This document shows, in pieces, positions 15,597 through 24,840 of a DNA stretch of 64,000 bases. Below the pieces are notes generated by a model. The model was not told the DNA's origin and did no database searches. It saw only the letters and a program-made list of their open reading frames with translations. Source of the DNA: Klebsiella quasivariicola (GTDB lineage Bacteria > Pseudomonadota > Gammaproteobacteria > Enterobacterales > Enterobacteriaceae); the NCBI RefSeq assembly GCF_002269255.1, contig NZ_CP022823.1, positions 5,084,001-5,148,000 of the forward strand, in the 5' to 3' direction. Made by a program: the position numbers and the translations under genes. Numbering within the stretch: the first letter of the stretch is position 1; the number at the start of each line of letters is the position of its first letter.

Positions 15597-16553
15597 TTAA
15601 CCGATAATTTTCAGGCCACGCACGAGGGCGAACTGCGGCTCATCGGCCACCACGAAACGGTCCTCACGCAGGCCCATACGTTCACGAATCGCATCGGCCA
15701 CCAGCGGCGCGCCGCCGCCAATCACGATGGCATGCGAGTAGCCTTTAAAGCTATCGATGGCCGTCAGGACACGGGTGGTCAGACGTTCGATGCTGTTCGT
15801 GATCACCTTCTTCACCTCAGATACCGCATCCGGATCGTTGATGTTGTCGGTGAGGTACTCCTCATCATGGCGGTTGATAATAATCTGGTCGACGTTATAG
15901 CTGGAGGTGTCGGTATTTGCCCGCGCCAGCGCCAGCTTAACGGCGTCGGTCACCAGCGATACCCCCAGCTTCGGGTCGCCGTAAATGCGCGAAACCGAGG
16001 TCATCTGCCCGGCCACCATCGAAATATCCAGCGTGGTGCCGCCAAGGTCGATAATCAGCACCGAATGGGAAGGCTTCAGTTCATCGCACAGGCTAATGCC
16101 CGCCGGAATCGATTCCGGGCGTACGGTAACTTTAGTGATATTGAACACCACGCCTTTATTCAGTTTAACTTCCCGCAGCAGGCTCTTTTTCTTACGCTCA
16201 ATGTTGTCGAGGCGATATTGCGCATCTTCATCGTAAAATTCAGTCAGCGGCAACGTCACGACAATTTCGACATCCTGCGGCTCAAGACCGCTGGTCAGCA
16301 GCGCGTGATGGACAGCGATGGAGTTCAACGGGCTGTATTGCCAGTCAATGTTATTGGTGGGGAGCGCATCGGGGGTGATCAGGTCGAATGAGTACTTTTC
16401 ATCATCCACGGTGTAGTTAAAGGGCTTCCCGGAACCGAAGGTGGCAGACCAGCCGCGTTTGAAACTGTTGGGGCTGATATGGGTGAAAGTTTCGCCATCT
16501 TGCTCCCACAGCATCTTGATATTGGTTGAACCATCATCGATAAAAATGCGCAT
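15597..16553 (-). CDS. parM: ParM/StbA actin-like segregation ATPase
   Basis: A 318-residue actin-fold protein, close in length and sequence pattern to plasmid R1 ParM. Phosphate-1 loop FIDDGSTNIK (4-13), HISPNSFKRGW near residue 25, AVHHALLTSGL (80-90), phosphate-2 loop DLGGTTLDIS (169-178), adenosine motif GGGAPLV (279-285) and the ending LVRGLKIIG are all present, so the ATPase core looks intact. Such proteins form dynamic filaments that push paired plasmids apart. A chromosomal copy next to the melibiose genes is unexpected. It is transcribed from the repeat array immediately upstream and followed by parR. Confidence 0.93.
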   Translation of the reverse strand: MRIFIDDGSTNIKMLWEQDGETFTHISPNSFKRGWSATFGSGKPFNYTVDDEKYSFDLITPDALPTNNIDWQYSPLNSIAVHHALLTSGLEPQDVEIVVTLPLTEFYDEDAQYRLDNIERKKKSLLREVKLNKGVVFNITKVTVRPESIPAGISLCDELKPSHSVLIIDLGGTTLDISMVAGQMTSVSRIYGDPKLGVSLVTDAVKLALARANTDTSSYNVDQIIINRHDEEYLTDNINDPDAVSEVKKVITNSIERLTTRVLTAIDSFKGYSHAIVIGGGAPLVADAIRERMGLREDRFVVADEPQFALVRGLKIIG

Positions 16554-16570
16554 TGCATTGCTCCATCACT

Positions 16571-16731
16571 GAGACAAATAAGAGAAAATGTAAGACCCAA
16601 AAAGAGTAGCAAGAGTTAAAAAGCCGCGCAAGAGATCGAAAAAGAGACAATTCCGAGTTTTATTTGAGAGCAAATGGAGAAAAAAAACTCCCTGAGCCCG
16701 AAAAGAGAAATTATTGAGACAATATAGAGAA
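16571..16731 (-). promoter_or_regulatory. parC-like centromere of phased short repeats
   Basis: Short GAG/GAC cores (often AGAGAAA or TGAGACAA) begin at 16571, 16582, 16594, 16604, 16613; 16632, 16644, 16655, 16666, 16677; 16694, 16705, 16716 and 16727. Most steps are 11 bases (range 9-12), about one DNA turn. The array directly precedes parM. In plasmid R1, parC consists of two sets of five 11-bp direct repeats flanking the parMR promoter, bound by ParR. The arrangement here is the same in kind, with a looser consensus. Promoter boxes could not be placed with confidence. Confidence 0.75.
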
Positions 16732-16825
16732 ATACAGTTTCCTCTTTCTGTCTGTTTTGAACACGGTTTTTTGTACAAAAAGAGAGCATCCCTCCCCTCT
16801 TTCGCCAGCGGTTTTTGCACGCTTT

Positions 16826-18241
16826 TTACACCTGATTGGATACCACAATCGGCCGTTCCGGCTCGACGACATTTTCCGGTACCCGACGATATTTATCCAG
16901 CAGGTGAATCTGAATACGCCGCAGCATGTCGCCATTCAGTTTGTAATAACGGAAATAGAGAAACAGCGTCAGGGCAAAAAAGAGCGTCGGCAGCGCAATC
17001 ATTATCGCCTGCATTCCCAGCAGGGTGTGTGGTGATTGCACCGCATTCGGCACGTAGCCGATGATACCCAGCACGATAGCGATAAACCAGGCCGCAAACG
17101 CCGAGCCCGCTTTCACCACCAGCGTCTGTACCGAGTAGGCGATGCTTTCGCAGCGGATATTCATCGTATATTCGCCGTAGTCGACGGTATCGGCCACCAT
17201 AATGACCTGCAGCACCCAGAACAGCGCGGTGCCAATATTCAACAGCACCCCGGCCAGCGAGATCAGCGCGATGTTGTAAACACCGCTCAATGCCATCAGC
17301 AACAGCACGCCACAGCCCAGCACCGGCATAATCGATGCTCCTGCCCACAGAATGCGCCGCGACAGCCCTTTTACCAGTCGTGGGAACAGGATCAGCGTCA
17401 GCAAATTCGCCGCCCCCGCGTAGGACATGTAATACGGGAACATCTCCGCGCTGCCAATGACGTAGGTAAAGTAATAAATCGCGAAGCCGGCGATAATATT
17501 CGCCGCCGTGTTATAGGCCAGCGCCATGCCCAACAGGCAGGCCAGCTGATCGTTTTTATAGATGAGCGCCACCATCTGGCGCAATGAAAGATGGCTGGCA
17601 TCCTCGCTCACGCCGCTATCCGAGGAGTAAACCTCATGGACATTACGCAGAGTGACCAGGGTGGAAATCACAAAGAAGGCGATCAGCACCAGGGTAAACA
17701 TCTGGAAACCAAAACCGCGGTCGGCGCCGCCGACGGCGCTGACAAACGGCAGCGTGACGCCGGCCGTCACAAACCCGGCAAGGCTGGCGAAAAAGCGCGG
17801 GTAAGGCACCAGTTGTTCACGTTCGCGTTTATCGAGGGTAATGGTCGGCACCAGCGACCAGAACGGCACATCCATGATGGTGTAGGTGAAGCCCCACAGC
17901 AGATAGGTCAGCCACACCCACGCCAGCAGCGCCCCGCCGGAGAAGTGATGGGCGCTGAACAGCATATACAGCACCACCGAGTTGGTTATCGTGCCGATCA
18001 GGATCCACGGTTTAAACTTCCCCCATCGCGATCGCGTGCAGTTGACGATCCATCCCATGATCGGATCGGCTATCGCATCGAGGATCCTTGCCACGAGGAA
18101 TAAGGTGCCGACCACCCCAACCGATAATCCGACAATATCGGTGTAGTAATACATCAGGTACATGTAGACGATACCGATAGCGAAATCTTTACCAAAGGCA
18201 CCAAATCCGTAGCTGAGCTTTGTTGTCATTGAAATACTCAT
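16826..18241 (-). CDS. melB: MelB, melibiose:cation symporter
   Basis: Inner-membrane GPH-family sugar carrier with 12 hydrophobic helices; 471 residues against 473 in E. coli. The N-terminus (MSISMTTKLSYGFGAFGKDF) is essentially the E. coli one. The cation-site aspartates lie in ARILDAIADPIMGW, and the cytoplasmic loop reads LDKREREQLVPYPRFFASLA. It is the second gene of melAB, 93 bases after melA, and ends against the parC-like region of the neighbouring module. Confidence 0.95.
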   Translation of the reverse strand: MSISMTTKLSYGFGAFGKDFAIGIVYMYLMYYYTDIVGLSVGVVGTLFLVARILDAIADPIMGWIVNCTRSRWGKFKPWILIGTITNSVVLYMLFSAHHFSGGALLAWVWLTYLLWGFTYTIMDVPFWSLVPTITLDKREREQLVPYPRFFASLAGFVTAGVTLPFVSAVGGADRGFGFQMFTLVLIAFFVISTLVTLRNVHEVYSSDSGVSEDASHLSLRQMVALIYKNDQLACLLGMALAYNTAANIIAGFAIYYFTYVIGSAEMFPYYMSYAGAANLLTLILFPRLVKGLSRRILWAGASIMPVLGCGVLLLMALSGVYNIALISLAGVLLNIGTALFWVLQVIMVADTVDYGEYTMNIRCESIAYSVQTLVVKAGSAFAAWFIAIVLGIIGYVPNAVQSPHTLLGMQAIMIALPTLFFALTLFLYFRYYKLNGDMLRRIQIHLLDKYRRVPENVVEPERPIVVSNQV

Positions 18242-18334
18242 AGGGTACAGGTCGCTGTCGCCAGCGCCTCCTTCAGTGTTTGATAGAGCGTGACAGGCAC
18301 CGCCGGGTTCATTGCCCCCGGCGGCATGAGAGGA

Positions 18335-19687
18335 TTAACGGTGTAGCCAGGCCGGCAGCCAGTCGCCATGGCTGGCGATCAGATCGTCCACCAGCGCGTA
18401 GATCTCTTCGATCCCCAGCACCGCGGCGGTGTGCGGATCCATCATCGTGGCGTAATAGACGTAATCGCGATTTTCGGTGAGGATCGCCTCTGTGAGCAGC
18501 GTCTGCACGTTGATATTGGTCTGCATCAGCGCCGCCAGATGCGCCGGCAGCGCGCCCACTTTGGTTGGCTGAATGCCGTTAGCGTCCACCAGGCAAGCCA
18601 CCTCCACGCAGCAGCCCTGCGGCAGATTGTCGATAAGATTATCGTTGCGCACGTTGCCGTACACCACGCTCGGCTCGCCGGTCCAGATGGCGTTCATGAT
18701 GGTGCTGGCATATTCGCGGGATGGTTTCACCTCGATGCGCTCGCCGCGCTTATAGCTCTCCAGCTCCTGATGCCAGTTGGCCAGTTGCTCGACGCAGCGT
18801 TTAGGATACTCATCCAGCGGCACTTTATAGCGGGCAATAAGGTCATCACGCCCCGGCTTGATAAACCATGGCGTGTATTCCGCGAAATGCTCCGACGATT
18901 CAGTGACGAAGTAGCCCAGTTTTTTGAACATCTCGTAGCGGACGATGTTTTCGCAGCGCGGGTTGCCGTGCAGGTTCGGCTTCGGCGCCCGGCCCTCGGC
19001 GTAGGCCTGCAGCAGGTCGGGATAGAGACTGACGTAGCTGCCGTCGGCGCGCTTTTTCTCCAGCGACAGATAGAACGCCATATGGTTAATGCCCGCGCAG
19101 CGGTAGCGTAAATCCGCCGGGTCGAGGTCAAGATCGCGCGCCAGCTCTTCCGCTGTTCCCTGCACCGAATGGCACAGGCCAACCTGCTTGATATGCGGGT
19201 AGCGGGCGTACATCGCCCAGGTATTCATCGCCATCGGGTTGACGTAGTTAAGCAGGGTGGCGTCCGGGCAGACCTCGGTCATGTCGTCGCAGATAGCCCA
19301 CAGGTGCGGGATGGTCCGCAGGGCGCGCATAATACCCCCCGGCCCCAGCGTATCGGCGATGGTTTGCTCCAGGCCGTGGCGCTTGCAGACTTCAAAATCG
19401 GTCACGGTGCAGGGCTCATAGCCGCCAATCTGGAAAGCGACGACGACAAAATCGGCGCCCTGCAGGGCGGTTTTACGATCGCGGTGGCAGCTGATTTCGC
19501 CGTTCGCGCCCACCGAATCCATCAGCTTGCGCACCACGATATGCGACTCTTCCAGCCGGGTTTCATCGATATCCATCAGCGCGATATGCGCCGATTTCAG
19601 CGCCGGGCGCTGGAAAACGTCACCGAGAATATTTTTGACGAACACCGTCGAACCGGCGCCGATAAAGGTAATTTTGGGGGCAGACAT
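18335..19687 (-). CDS. melA: MelA, alpha-galactosidase (GH4)
   Basis: Splits melibiose into galactose and glucose in the cytoplasm. A family 4 glycoside hydrolase using NAD and a divalent metal: the N-terminal Rossmann motif is ITFIGAGSTVF, the metal/NAD region reads NYVNPMAMNTWA, and the CHSVQG motif carries the conserved Cys and His. The 450 residues match E. coli (451). First gene of melAB, divergent from melR across 239 bases containing MelR-like operators. Confidence 0.96.
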   Translation of the reverse strand: MSAPKITFIGAGSTVFVKNILGDVFQRPALKSAHIALMDIDETRLEESHIVVRKLMDSVGANGEISCHRDRKTALQGADFVVVAFQIGGYEPCTVTDFEVCKRHGLEQTIADTLGPGGIMRALRTIPHLWAICDDMTEVCPDATLLNYVNPMAMNTWAMYARYPHIKQVGLCHSVQGTAEELARDLDLDPADLRYRCAGINHMAFYLSLEKKRADGSYVSLYPDLLQAYAEGRAPKPNLHGNPRCENIVRYEMFKKLGYFVTESSEHFAEYTPWFIKPGRDDLIARYKVPLDEYPKRCVEQLANWHQELESYKRGERIEVKPSREYASTIMNAIWTGEPSVVYGNVRNDNLIDNLPQGCCVEVACLVDANGIQPTKVGALPAHLAALMQTNINVQTLLTEAILTENRDYVYYATMMDPHTAAVLGIEEIYALVDDLIASHGDWLPAWLHR

Positions 19688-19768
19688 CGTGCTCTCTCCA
19701 TCAGGTCATTGAACACTTTCAGAGTGGCACGCCGCTCCCCGCTGCGCTGCCCCGTTCCCGCCGGAGCA

Positions 19769-19822
19769 TTCCCGGAAACTCAGATCGGCCATTAAGCGCC
19801 ACAAAATCTGAGTTTTCGGGAA
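19769..19822. promoter_or_regulatory. Inverted MelR-like operator pair
   Basis: TTCCCGGAAACTCAGAT (19769-19785) and ATCTGAGTTTTCGGGAA (19806-19822) are inverted copies matching at 16 of 17 positions. They lie in the melA-melR divergent region. E. coli MelR binds 18-bp sites of this general kind to activate melAB and repress melR; the assignment is by position and symmetry. Confidence 0.7.
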
Positions 19823-19926
19823 CATATTGAGCAAAAAGGAGAGAAAACGGGCCGATTATTCCGCTAAGCTGTCGTCAGTTCTGGCGAAAAATACAGCCAC
19901 TCTGACAATCCAGGAATACGCTAACG

Positions 19927-20865
19927 ATGGAACATCGCTTCACTTCCCTGCCTCCCGACCCTTTTATGTGCAGCAGCGACGAAAAGCAGAGCCGTAGCCC
20001 GCTGGCGCTCTACTCCGAGTACCAGCGTATGGATATCGAACTGCGCCCACCGCACGCCATGCCCACCAGCCACTGGCACGGCCAGGTGGAGGTCAACGTG
20101 CCGTTCGACGGCGACGTGGAGTATTTGATTAATAACGAAGTGGTGCGCATTGAGAAAGGCTATATCACCCTCTTCTGGGCCTGTACGCCGCACCAGTTGA
20201 CCCGCCCCGGCGACTGCCAGCAGATGGCGATATTCAACCTGCCGATGCATCTGTTTCTCTCATGGCCGCTGGATCGGGAGCTTATCAACCACGTCACCCA
20301 TGGGATGGTGATTAAATCACTCGCCGCCCAGCAGTTAAGCGCCTTTGAAGTACGCCGCTGGCAGCAGGAGCTGAACCACGACAACGAACAGATTCGCCAG
20401 CTGGCGATCGATGAAATCGCCCTGATGCTCAAACGGCTGAGTCTCTCCGGCTGGCAGCCGATCCTGGTCAATAAAACCTCGCGCACGCACAAGAACAGCG
20501 TCTCGCGCCATGCGCAGTTTTATGTCAGCCAGATGCTGGAGTTTATCGCCGCGCATTACGACCAGGCGCTGACCGTCAATGCCGTCGCCGAACACGTGAA
20601 GCTCAACCCGAACTACGCGATGGGGATTTTTCAGCGGGTGATGCAGCAGACCATGAAGCAGTACATTACCGCCATGCGGATCAATCACGTTCGGGCGCTG
20701 CTGAGCGATACCGATAAGACCATCCTGGATATCGCCCTCACCGCCGGATTTCGCTCCAGCAGCCGCTTCTACAGCACCTTTACCCGCTACGTGGGTATGC
20801 CGCCGCAGCAGTACCGTAAACTCAGCCAGCAGCGACGTCACGGGCTGGCCCTGGCGCAGACATAA
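19927..20865 (+). CDS. melR: MelR, AraC-family regulator of melAB
   Basis: A melibiose-responsive regulator of 312 residues (E. coli about 302). The N-terminal cupin-like sensor contains PHAMPTSHWHGQVEVNVPFD and the C-terminal 100 residues hold two helix-turn-helix units (LTVNAVAEHVKLNPNYAMGI and ILDIALTAGFRSSSRFYSTF). It is divergent from melA. A strong hairpin ends the transcript. Confidence 0.95.
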   Translation: MEHRFTSLPPDPFMCSSDEKQSRSPLALYSEYQRMDIELRPPHAMPTSHWHGQVEVNVPFDGDVEYLINNEVVRIEKGYITLFWACTPHQLTRPGDCQQMAIFNLPMHLFLSWPLDRELINHVTHGMVIKSLAAQQLSAFEVRRWQQELNHDNEQIRQLAIDEIALMLKRLSLSGWQPILVNKTSRTHKNSVSRHAQFYVSQMLEFIAAHYDQALTVNAVAEHVKLNPNYAMGIFQRVMQQTMKQYITAMRINHVRALLSDTDKTILDIALTAGFRSSSRFYSTFTRYVGMPPQQYRKLSQQRRHGLALAQT

Positions 20866-20900
20866 AAAATGCCGCCGGGGAAGCCCGCGGCGGCATTTTT
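20864..20900. terminator. Bidirectional terminator between melR and proP
   Basis: AAAAATGCCGCC and GGCGGCATTTTT form a long stem with a GC-rich inner part; A and T runs on the two sides give U-tracts in both directions. It serves the convergent melR and proP transcripts. Confidence 0.9.
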
Positions 20901-20914
20901 AACAGCGAAAAGCG

Positions 20915-22417
20915 TTAGTCGTTGATGCGTGGATGCTGCTGCACCAGACGTGAGCGTTTTGCCTGCAGGTCGGCGATCTCCTGATCGATATCTTCGATTT
21001 TTTGTTCGATGTTATCGTAGTGCTCGCCAAGAATTTCTTTCGCTTCCTGGATATCCGACGCCGCCGGGGTCGCCCCTTTCAGCGGGCGGTTAGCCGTCTC
21101 TTTCATCGACAGACCCGTCGCCATCCCCACCACCGCGATGACCATCAGATAGTACGCTGGCATCATCAGGTTCTGAGTGGTTTCCACCAGCCACGCCGCC
21201 AGGGTTGGCGTCAGACCAGCAACCAGCACCGAGATGTTAAAGGCGCTGGCCAGGGCGCTGAAGCGGATGTGCGTCGGGAACATCGCCGGCAGCGAAGAGG
21301 CCATCACGCCGATAAAGCAGTTCAGCACGACCGCCAGCAGCAGCAGACCGGCGAAAATCAGGCCAATCACGTTGCTGTTAATCATAATGAAGGCCGGGAT
21401 CGCCAGGGCAAACAGCGCCACGCTACCAATCAGGATAAACGGACGACGGCCGAAGCGGTCGCTGAGCATACCGATAACCGGCTGGACAAACAGCATGCCG
21501 ACCATGATGGCGATGATGATCAGCACCCCATGATCTTCCGAGTAGTGCAGGTTATGCGACAAGTAGCTCGGCATGTAGGTCAGCAGCATGTAGTAGGTTA
21601 CGTTGGTGGAAATCACCAGACCGATACAGGTCAGCAGGCTGCGCCAGTGCTTGGTGGCAATCTCTTTAAAAGAGACCTTCGGCCCATCCTGCAGCCCTTC
21701 ACGGTCGCCCTGCTCCATGGTGTCGACATGCTGCTGGAACGCCGGGGTCTCCTCCAGGGCATGGCGCAGATAAAGACCGATGATCCCTAACGGCAGCGCC
21801 AGGAAGAACGGGATACGCCAACCCCAGTCGAGGAAGTTCTGTTCACCCACCACGCTGGAGATGAGAACCACCACGCCGGCCCCCATCACAAACCCGGCGA
21901 TGGAGCCAAAGTCCAGCCAGCTGCCCATAAACCCGCGTTTACGGTCAGGAGAGTATTCCGCGACGAAGATCGACGCCCCGGTATATTCACCACCGACCGA
22001 AAAGCCTTGCGCCATTTTACACAGCAGCAGCAGGATCGGTGCCCAAATACCTATCGTGGCATACGACGGAATAAGGCCGATACAGAAAGTACTTATCGAC
22101 ATGATCACGATGGTTATCGCGAGGATTTTCTGCCGACCATATTTATCGCCCAGCATCCCGAAGAACAGGCCGCCCAACGGACGAATTAAAAAGGGAACAG
22201 AGAAGGTACCGAGTGCAGCAATCATCTGTACGCTTGGGTCGGCATCGGGGAAGAAGACTTTACCTAAGGCGTAGGCCACAAAGCCATAGACGCCGAAATC
22301 GAACCACTCCATCGCGTTACCCAGTGAGGCCGCGGTGATCGCCTTTTTCAGTTTACCATCGTCGATGATGGTCACATCCTTAAGGGTGATGGGCTTTATT
22401 TTTTTCCTTTTAAGCAT
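20915..22417 (-). CDS. proP: ProP, proline/betaine:H+ osmoregulatory transporter
   Basis: MFS carrier for glycine betaine, proline and other osmolytes, activated by high osmolality. 500 residues as in E. coli. Twelve hydrophobic helices include the MFS loop motif GDKYGRQK and, later, SDRFGRRP. The C-terminus (about 455-495, KEILGEHYDNIEQKIEDIDQ onward) is the heptad-repeat coiled coil that tunes osmotic activation. The AAGGAAAA just upstream is a suitable ribosome site. Confidence 0.96.
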   Translation of the reverse strand: MLKRKKIKPITLKDVTIIDDGKLKKAITAASLGNAMEWFDFGVYGFVAYALGKVFFPDADPSVQMIAALGTFSVPFLIRPLGGLFFGMLGDKYGRQKILAITIVIMSISTFCIGLIPSYATIGIWAPILLLLCKMAQGFSVGGEYTGASIFVAEYSPDRKRGFMGSWLDFGSIAGFVMGAGVVVLISSVVGEQNFLDWGWRIPFFLALPLGIIGLYLRHALEETPAFQQHVDTMEQGDREGLQDGPKVSFKEIATKHWRSLLTCIGLVISTNVTYYMLLTYMPSYLSHNLHYSEDHGVLIIIAIMVGMLFVQPVIGMLSDRFGRRPFILIGSVALFALAIPAFIMINSNVIGLIFAGLLLLAVVLNCFIGVMASSLPAMFPTHIRFSALASAFNISVLVAGLTPTLAAWLVETTQNLMMPAYYLMVIAVVGMATGLSMKETANRPLKGATPAASDIQEAKEILGEHYDNIEQKIEDIDQEIADLQAKRSRLVQQHPRIND

Positions 22418-22960
22418 AATTTTCCTCTGCTACTCCGCCTTGAGTGCACGCCTCTTCGCCGAATGGCAAGGCCATTCGCATCGTGCGTCAGGAGCGATAA
22501 TTGCTGTGCTCCTCATTTCAAGCGTAGCAGGTTTGCCTGCACTGTCTGCTGACAGAATGTACAACCGAACCTGTTGACGCCTGCTCTGGCTACTGGTGAA
22601 TAAATAGAGCGGCTCATCGTGATAATTGATGAAATTGACCTGCTCCCCTTTTTTACCCTAACAGTGTTTATATCTGCGATCAACTTCACAGAAATTTACC
22701 GCCTAATGACAGAGTGCCAGAAAATAAATAAGTTCATTCTCTGGCGGTCTCGCGGAAATTATTCCGTCGATTTTTATCCGCCACGGCAGGTTAATTTTCG
22801 CGGGTATTCTGTTTTCAACGGAATAACGAGAGGGGTAATTTTCAGCAAAAAAACACCCGACAAAAGTGGGTGATTGCGCTATAATCACCACCACTTTCGG
22901 CTATCAGCCGATGTTTAAAGGACCAACGTCCTGTTTTTCGACGACATCACGAGGAACGTC
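22418..22960. promoter_or_regulatory. proP/yjdM intergenic region with a CRP-like site
   Basis: 543 bases between divergent proP and yjdM. TGCGATCAACTTCACA at 22675-22690 reads, on the proP strand, TGTGAAGTTGATCGCA, a good CRP site resembling the one at E. coli proP P1. Near yjdM, CACCC and GGGTG (about 22852-22872) could pair as a small hairpin. The 84-codon frame at 22619-22873 has no ribosome site and no family resemblance and is not called. Confidence 0.6.
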
Positions 22961-23296
22961 ATGCAACTGCCACACTGCCCAAAATGCGATTCGACTTACA
23001 CTTATGAAGATAACGGCATGTACATTTGCCCGGAATGTGCCCATGAGTGGAACCCTGCCGAGGCGACAGAAGAGAGCGACGTTCTGATCGTTAAAGATGC
23101 CAATGGCAATTTACTGGCCGATGGCGACAGCGTTACCGTCGTGAAAGATCTCAAGGTTAAAGGCAGCTCTTCGATGCTGAAAATCGGCACCAAAGTGAAG
23201 AATATCCGTCTGGTCGAAGGCGATCACAATATTGACTGCAAAATTGACGGTTTTGGCCCGATGAAACTCAAATCGGAATTCGTCAAAAAGAACTGA
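22961..23296 (+). CDS. yjdM: YjdM (PhnA), zinc-ribbon protein
   Basis: A 111-residue protein nearly identical in pattern to E. coli YjdM. An N-terminal zinc ribbon (CPKC near residue 8 and CPEC near residue 25) is followed by a small SH3-like beta domain (NGNLLADGDSVTVVKDLKVK). Despite the historical name PhnA, it is not needed for phosphonate breakdown in E. coli and its role is not established. AGGAA precedes the start. Confidence 0.93.
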   Translation: MQLPHCPKCDSTYTYEDNGMYICPECAHEWNPAEATEESDVLIVKDANGNLLADGDSVTVVKDLKVKGSSSMLKIGTKVKNIRLVEGDHNIDCKIDGFGPMKLKSEFVKKN

Positions 23297-23524
23297 TTTA
23301 TTTTCGGGGTGGCGGCGCGATTATTTTCTCACATCGCCGTCGCCGCTCCCGATATCCTGGTTGCCGTTCGTCCCCCTGCGCATCCTGTTATTTCCCTCGC
23401 CAGCAGCCGCTATTTACGCTGCTCTCTGCCACGGTATTCCAGCGCCCCTTTTCGCTCTGCCGTCTGGCCCAATTGCCTTCCGCACGACTACGCTTAACGG
23501 GTTACGGTCACTGAGGTATTCACC

Positions 23525-23959
23525 ATGTCCTTAAGTCCCTACCTTGCCTTTGCGGGCAACTGCGCCGAGGCGATCGCCTTCTATCAGCAGACGCTGGGCG
23601 CGGAACTGATGTTTAAAATGACCTTTGGCGAAATGCCACCTTCGGCGCAGGAAGACTCTGACGGCTGCCCGTCAGGGCAGAAGATGGCGGATGATGCCAT
23701 CGCCCACGCCAGCCTGCGCATCAATAATGGCGAGCTGATGCTGAGCGACAGCGCCTTCGGGCCCGATGTGCACTACGCCGGCTTTACCCTCGTGCTCGAC
23801 CCCGGCGATGTCGATGAAGGCCAGCGCTGGTTCGACGCGCTGGCCGTCGGCGGACGCATTGAAATGGCCTGGCAGGAAACCTTCTGGGCCCACGGCTTCG
23901 GCAAAGTCGTCGACCGCTTTGGCGTCCCGTGGATGATCAACGTGGTCAAACAAGGCTGA
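23525..23959 (+). CDS. yjdN: YjdN (PhnB), VOC-superfamily protein
   Basis: A 144-residue member of the vicinal-oxygen-chelate (glyoxalase) fold, matching E. coli YjdN in length. It starts SLSPYLAFAGNCAEAIAFYQ and contains the repeated beta-alpha-beta units, including TFGEMPPSAQE. The metal ligands of true glyoxalases are not clearly all present, so the activity is unknown. It lies just upstream of the Pho-box repeats and the phn operon. Confidence 0.9.
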   Translation: MSLSPYLAFAGNCAEAIAFYQQTLGAELMFKMTFGEMPPSAQEDSDGCPSGQKMADDAIAHASLRINNGELMLSDSAFGPDVHYAGFTLVLDPGDVDEGQRWFDALAVGGRIEMAWQETFWAHGFGKVVDRFGVPWMINVVKQG

Positions 23960-23983
23960 CGCCCCCAGGGCGGCCCGGCCGCC

Positions 23984-24023
23984 CTGTCATCCGCCTGGCA
24001 TCAACTTTTCATCCTTTAGTCAT
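23984..24023 (+). promoter_or_regulatory. Tandem Pho boxes (PhoB sites) before phnF
   Basis: Four heptamers spaced exactly 11 bases apart: CTGTCAT (23984), CTGGCAT (23995), TTTTCAT (24006) and TAGTCAT (24017). The PhoB consensus is CTGTCAT repeated at an 11-base period, so this is two consecutive Pho boxes. They lie about 90 bases before phnF, predicting induction by phosphate starvation. A GC hairpin (23966-23984, GGGCGGCCCGGCCGCCC core) just before them may terminate yjdN. Confidence 0.85.
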
Positions 24024-24114
24024 CATCACTTAACCGAAATGCAACATAAACCGGTCAGGATCGGCCCACAACGCGAGGAAGCTCCTCGCCTATGTTGTGT
24101 GAGGCTTGATGACT

Positions 24115-24840
24115 ATGCACCTGTCCAGACATCCGACCAGTTATCCCACGCGCTATCAGGAAATCGCCGCCCGGCTTGAGCAGGAGCTGCGCCACCACTA
24201 TCGCTGCGGCGACTATCTGCCCGCCGAACAGCAGCTGGCGACGCGCTTTGACGTTAACCGCCACACCCTGCGCCGGGCCATCGACCAGCTGGTGGAACGC
24301 GGCTGGGTCCAGCGCCGTCAGGGCGTCGGCGTGCTGGTCTTAATGCGCCCCATCGACTACCCGCTCAACGCTCAAGCGCGGTTCAGCCAGAACCTGCTGG
24401 AACAGGGCAGCGATCCCACCAGCGAAAAGCTGCTGTCGGTGCTGCGTCCCGCCAGCGCCCATGTGGCCGAGGCCTTTGGCATCAATGAGGGTGAGAACGT
24501 CATCCACCTGCGCACCCTGCGCCGGGTCAACGGCGTCGCCCTGTGCCTGATTGACCACTACTTCGCCGACCTGCGCTTCTGGCCGGTATTGCAGACTTTC
24601 AGCCACGGCTCGCTGCATGACCTGCTGCGCGATCGGCTCGACGTCGAACTGACCCGGGTGCGCACCAAAATCAGCGCCCGTCGCGCGCAGGCGAAAGAGA
24701 GCAAGCTGCTGGAGATCCCCAATATGGCGCCGCTGCTCTGCGTACGCACGCTCAATAGCCGCGAGGGCGAGTCGGTCACGACGGAGTACTCCGTCAGCCT
24801 GACCCGCGCCGACATGATTGAATTTACCATGGAGCACTGA
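24115..24840 (+). CDS. phnF: PhnF, GntR/UTRA-type regulator of phosphonate genes
   Basis: Predicted repressor, 241 residues as in E. coli, when started at the ATG at 24115 (start MHLSRHPTSYPTRYQEIAAR); an ATG at 24109 is also in frame and slightly closer to the GAGG site. The N-terminal winged helix is PAEQQLATRFDVNRHTLRRA and the C-terminal part a UTRA ligand-binding domain. It is the first gene of the operon here because phnCDE are absent. The stop abuts the phnG start. Confidence 0.95.
   Translation: MHLSRHPTSYPTRYQEIAARLEQELRHHYRCGDYLPAEQQLATRFDVNRHTLRRAIDQLVERGWVQRRQGVGVLVLMRPIDYPLNAQARFSQNLLEQGSDPTSEKLLSVLRPASAHVAEAFGINEGENVIHLRTLRRVNGVALCLIDHYFADLRFWPVLQTFSHGSLHDLLRDRLDVELTRVRTKISARRAQAKESKLLEIPNMAPLLCVRTLNSREGESVTTEYSVSLTRADMIEFTMEH

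Noticed and set aside
22619..22873. 84-codon frame between proP and yjdM
   Set aside because: It overlaps the proP control region including the CRP-like site, has no ribosome site and no family resemblance.
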